Shown piece by piece: positions 61,474-64,000 of a stretch of 64,000 nt of DNA. The translations under genes and the position numbers were made by a program. The stretch is from an uncultured Senegalimassilia sp. (GTDB lineage Bacteria; Actinomycetota; Coriobacteriia; Coriobacteriales; Eggerthellaceae). The stretch is taken from assembly GCA_934630815.1 (NCBI GenBank), contig CAKTWI010000001.1:1-64000 (forward strand), given 5' to 3'. The notes under the pieces are model-generated. The model did no database searches, had not been told where the DNA came from, and worked only from the letters and a program-made list of their open reading frames with translations. Within the stretch, counting starts at the first letter, position 1. Each line of letters starts with the position of its first letter.

Positions 61474-62952
61474 TTACGATGATGGTTTCCAGTCCTTGCC
61501 GAGGATAACCAGCACATCGGTGCCGAACGAATAGGCGCCGGTGTTCTGCACCAAGCGACCCACCCCCATGGCATCGAGCACGGTCTGCGCGGCCGGCTGC
61601 GCGTCGCTGGTGTTGTAGATGACCAGCGTTTCGCTGTACACGGAGGTATCGGTGTTGCCCGTCTCCGAAACCTTGAAGCCCTTCGAGGTGAGCGTCGACT
61701 CCATGGAAGCCGCCGCTCCCGTGATGCCGCCGCCGTTTTTAAGCGTGATGGTGAAGCTTCCGGGATCGGTGGTGGCAGCCTGCGTCTGCTCGGCGGGCTC
61801 CTGCCCTGAATCGACGCGGTCCATCATCTCGGACCACGAGGAGTTCGACACCGCATACACATCCTGGCCATCGCTTTGCGTGACGTAGCCGGGAACCAGG
61901 GCGCCCGTGACGGAGTCTGCGCTCATGCCTTTGAGGCCCTCGGCCAAGGACAGCGCGTCGCTTGAGCCCATGTCGGTGCCGAAGGCCCCCTGCAGCTGGT
62001 CGAGCAAGCCGACCAGGCTGGACTTGCCTCCCGACACCATGCGCAGCGACACGGCCTCAAGCAGCTTGCGCTGGTTTTCGGCCTGGGTCTGCCGCGGCGA
62101 CTCGAAGTTGGTGGCGCGCGCCAGCGTAAGGGCGCCCTCACCGGTGAGGGTTTGGCTGCCTGCGGGCAGGTACACGCTGCCGGCGTTGGGATCGTCGACC
62201 TCTTCGGATAGGTCCACATCCACGCCGCCCAGCGTGTCCACCAGCTGCACCAGGCCGGCTGCGTCGATCTTCACCACATGCGAGATGTTCACATCGGCGA
62301 AGTTGGCAACGGCGCTGACCAGGCTGGCATCGCTCTCGCGCACGCTCGCCTGCCTGATGGGGTAATACTTACCGTCCTTCAGCGACACCTGCACATCGGC
62401 GGGAATGCTGATGATACAGGCGTTCTTGCCCGAGGGATCGGTTCGCACCAGGGCAAGCGCATCGGGGCCCTCGGCGGAATTCGGCATGCCGGGCGTATCG
62501 AGCTCGGCCACGACGAGCGTGTAGAACGGATCGCCGGACTTCACCGCGGTAAGCGCCTTGGCAGCATCGGAATCCTTGAGCGCCAGCTTGCCGTTAAGGT
62601 TTCCCATGAGGGTGAACGAGCCCACGCCGTAGGCCACCGCCGCCAACACGGCCACCACCGCAACGGCGATGCCCACACGTTTCGCGAGCGTGCGGCGCTT
62701 GACCCCCGGCGAGAATTCGAGGCCCCTTGCATAACCGGCACGGCTTCGCGGGCCCTGAGCGCCGGGCATGACGTTGCTCACGTAGCCGCGCTGCGCGCGC
62801 TTCTGCCTGCGCGGGCTGGAGAAGCCCACCTGGTCGGCGTTCATATGCGCCGGGCGCACCTTGGGGACGTGCGTTCCCAAGGTTGCGCTGCGCATGCGAC
62901 GCGAGGTGAGCTTGGAGTTGATCTGCGTGATGTCCTTGCGTTTCCTGACCAT
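61474..62952 (-). CDS. LytR-CpsA-Psr (LCP) family protein with LytR_C domain
   Basis: Attaches wall polymers from lipid carriers to peptidoglycan, by family. 492 residues: a long basic cytoplasmic N-terminus (about 90), one membrane helix near 92-114, an LCP domain about 130-330 (SIPADVQVSL, LVDTLGGVDVDL, ARATNFESPRQTQAENQRKLL), and a C-terminal LytR_C domain about 400-490. The LCP catalytic Arg region is recognisable but shorter than in Bacillus TagT. It begins 16 bp after murA, so both are probably in one wall-synthesis operon. Confidence 0.93.
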   Translation of the reverse strand: MVRKRKDITQINSKLTSRRMRSATLGTHVPKVRPAHMNADQVGFSSPRRQKRAQRGYVSNVMPGAQGPRSRAGYARGLEFSPGVKRRTLAKRVGIAVAVVAVLAAVAYGVGSFTLMGNLNGKLALKDSDAAKALTAVKSGDPFYTLVVAELDTPGMPNSAEGPDALALVRTDPSGKNACIISIPADVQVSLKDGKYYPIRQASVRESDASLVSAVANFADVNISHVVKIDAAGLVQLVDTLGGVDVDLSEEVDDPNAGSVYLPAGSQTLTGEGALTLARATNFESPRQTQAENQRKLLEAVSLRMVSGGKSSLVGLLDQLQGAFGTDMGSSDALSLAEGLKGMSADSVTGALVPGYVTQSDGQDVYAVSNSSWSEMMDRVDSGQEPAEQTQAATTDPGSFTITLKNGGGITGAAASMESTLTSKGFKVSETGNTDTSVYSETLVIYNTSDAQPAAQTVLDAMGVGRLVQNTGAYSFGTDVLVILGKDWKPSS

Positions 62953-62967
62953 GACGCTCCCGTCCGG

Positions 62968-64000
62968 CTATTCGGCCGCGCCAACCTGGCGGCGCGACAC
63001 GTTGGCGCCGAGCTGGGAGAGCTTGCCGCAGTAGTCCTCGTAACCGCGGTCGATGTGCTTGATGTTGTGCACGCGGGTTTCGCCTTCTGCCACGATGCCC
63101 GCCAGCACCAATGCCGCGCCGGCGCGCAGGTCGGTGGAGGACACGTCGGTGCCCTGCAGGTCGTTGACGCCGCGCACGAGCGCATGATGGTCCTCGATGG
63201 TGATGTCGGCACCCATGCGCGCCAGCTCGCTGGCGAACATGAAGCGGTTCTCGAAGACGTTCTCGGTGACCATGGAAGTGCCGTGGGCCAAGCTGCACAG
63301 CAGCATGAACTGGGCCTGCAGGTCGGTGGGGAAGCCCGGATGCGGAAGCGTCTGGATATCGGTGGGCTGCAGCGGCTGGTTGCGGCTGCAGGTGATCCAA
63401 TCCTCCCCTGCCTCGACGCAGCAGCCCATGGCGCGCAGCTTCATGATGGCCATGTGCAGGTACGACGGGTCGATGCCGCGCACTGTGACCGGGCCGCCCG
63501 TGAGCGCGCCGCCCGCCAAGAAGGTGCCGGCCTCGATGCGGTCGCCCACCGTGGTGTGCTCGCAGGGGTGCAGGCTTTCCAGCGGCACGCCTTCCACCTG
63601 GATAATGGATGAGCCAGCACCGCTGACCTTACCGCCCATGGCGTTGAGCATGTTCGCCAAATCCACGATCTCGGGCTCGCGCGCGGCGTTCTCGATGCAG
63701 GTGGTGCCGTGAGCGGTGACGGCGGCCATAAGGCAGTTCTCCGTAGCGCCCACGCTGGGGAACTCCAGCGTGACATCGGCGCCGTGCAGGCCGTTGGGCG
63801 TGTGGGCGTTCAGGTACCCATGGTCCACGGTGAACTCCACGCCCAGGGCCTCAAGGCCCACCAGGTGCATATCGATCTTGCGAGCGCCGATCTGGCAGCC
63901 GCCGGGCATGGCCACGCGCGCCTGGCCGAAACGCGCCACCAGCGGGCCGAGCACGCTGATGGACGCGCGCATCTTCGACACCAGCTCGTAAGGCGTTTCA
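62968..64000 (-). CDS. murA: UDP-N-acetylglucosamine 1-carboxyvinyltransferase (5' part outside window)
   Basis: Catalyses the first committed step of peptidoglycan synthesis. The reading frame runs in from beyond 64000; about 343 C-terminal residues are visible and roughly 75-80 N-terminal ones are missing. ETPYELVSKMRASISVLGPL leads to the PGGCQIGARKIDMHL loop with the catalytic Cys, the fosfomycin target. The end GYEDYCGKLSQLGANV is also MurA-like. An in-frame GTG at 63981 is not the true start. Confidence 0.96.
   Translation of the reverse strand, partial: ETPYELVSKMRASISVLGPLVARFGQARVAMPGGCQIGARKIDMHLVGLEALGVEFTVDHGYLNAHTPNGLHGADVTLEFPSVGATENCLMAAVTAHGTTCIENAAREPEIVDLANMLNAMGGKVSGAGSSIIQVEGVPLESLHPCEHTTVGDRIEAGTFLAGGALTGGPVTVRGIDPSYLHMAIMKLRAMGCCVEAGEDWITCSRNQPLQPTDIQTLPHPGFPTDLQAQFMLLCSLAHGTSMVTENVFENRFMFASELARMGADITIEDHHALVRGVNDLQGTDVSSTDLRAGAALVLAGIVAEGETRVHNIKHIDRGYEDYCGKLSQLGANVSRRQVGAAE

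Noticed and set aside
1..64000. CRISPR array
   Set aside because: The repeated units seen are palindromic, irregularly spaced by kilobases, and lack regular spacers; no cas gene is present.
1..64000. tRNA or rRNA genes
   Set aside because: No cloverleaf with a TTCGA-type T-arm or rRNA core sequence was recognised in the gaps. A tRNAscan run would settle it.

Overview
The window is 64 kb of GC-rich, gene-dense bacterial DNA. Gene content points to a strictly anaerobic, sugar-using actinobacterium, most likely class Coriobacteriia (Collinsella/Olsenella-like). The evidence is pyruvate:ferredoxin oxidoreductase, a superoxide reductase (desulfoferrodoxin), LuxS, an AddA/AddB recombination helicase pair, zinc-type S14, class III fructose bisphosphatase, and Gram-positive wall genes (LCP protein, MurA, Lgt). 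This placement is inferred from gene content only. No rRNA, tRNA or CRISPR was found.

Layout. 0-16 kb holds mostly single genes on both strands: fbp, luxS and mtnN (activated methyl cycle), rsmJ, a LysR regulator, a bactofilin-like membrane protein, an NSS symporter, a pyridoxal kinase, a radical SAM protein, a VWA/YARHG surface protein, an amidase lipoprotein, a YbjQ-type protein, a Nudix hydrolase and a PAP2 phosphatase. A short palindromic intergenic repeat with core CCTCCGTCCCCTGTTC occurs at five places in the first 9.4 kb. 16-27 kb holds an ArsC-like protein, addA, addB and nifJ. 27-39 kb is a complete sialic acid / amino sugar locus: a plus-strand Opp-type ABC importer with an embedded SGNH esterase, converging on a minus-strand set nagB-nagA-nanA-nanK-nanE. 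Together these would import sialic acid, possibly de-O-acetylate it, split it to ManNAc plus pyruvate, and carry the product to fructose-6-phosphate. A 118-bp nested palindrome lies where the two arms converge.

39-51 kb holds a large membrane protein, adk, and a ribosomal protein cluster running rplB-rpsS-rplV-rpsC-rplP-rpmC-rpsQ-rplN-rplX-rplE-rpsZ-rpsH-rplF-rplR-rpsE-rpmD-rplO-secY. It begins at rplB with its own near-consensus promoter. The usual upstream rpsJ-rplC-rplD-rplW and the usual downstream map/infA/rpoA block are not here.

51-59 kb is an L-rhamnose operon read pyk-rhaB-rhaA-rhaD-transporter-rhaM, with pyruvate kinase translationally coupled to rhamnulokinase. 59-64 kb holds desulfoferrodoxin, lgt, two small Cys-rich proteins, an Nfu-type Fe-S protein, an LCP protein and the 3' part of murA, which runs off the window.

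No wholly new multi-gene system could be proven. The best leads are the repeat family, the nested palindrome at 34 kb, the split ribosomal cluster, the rhamnose-pyk coupling with an N-terminally extended RhaD, and the bactofilin-like membrane protein.
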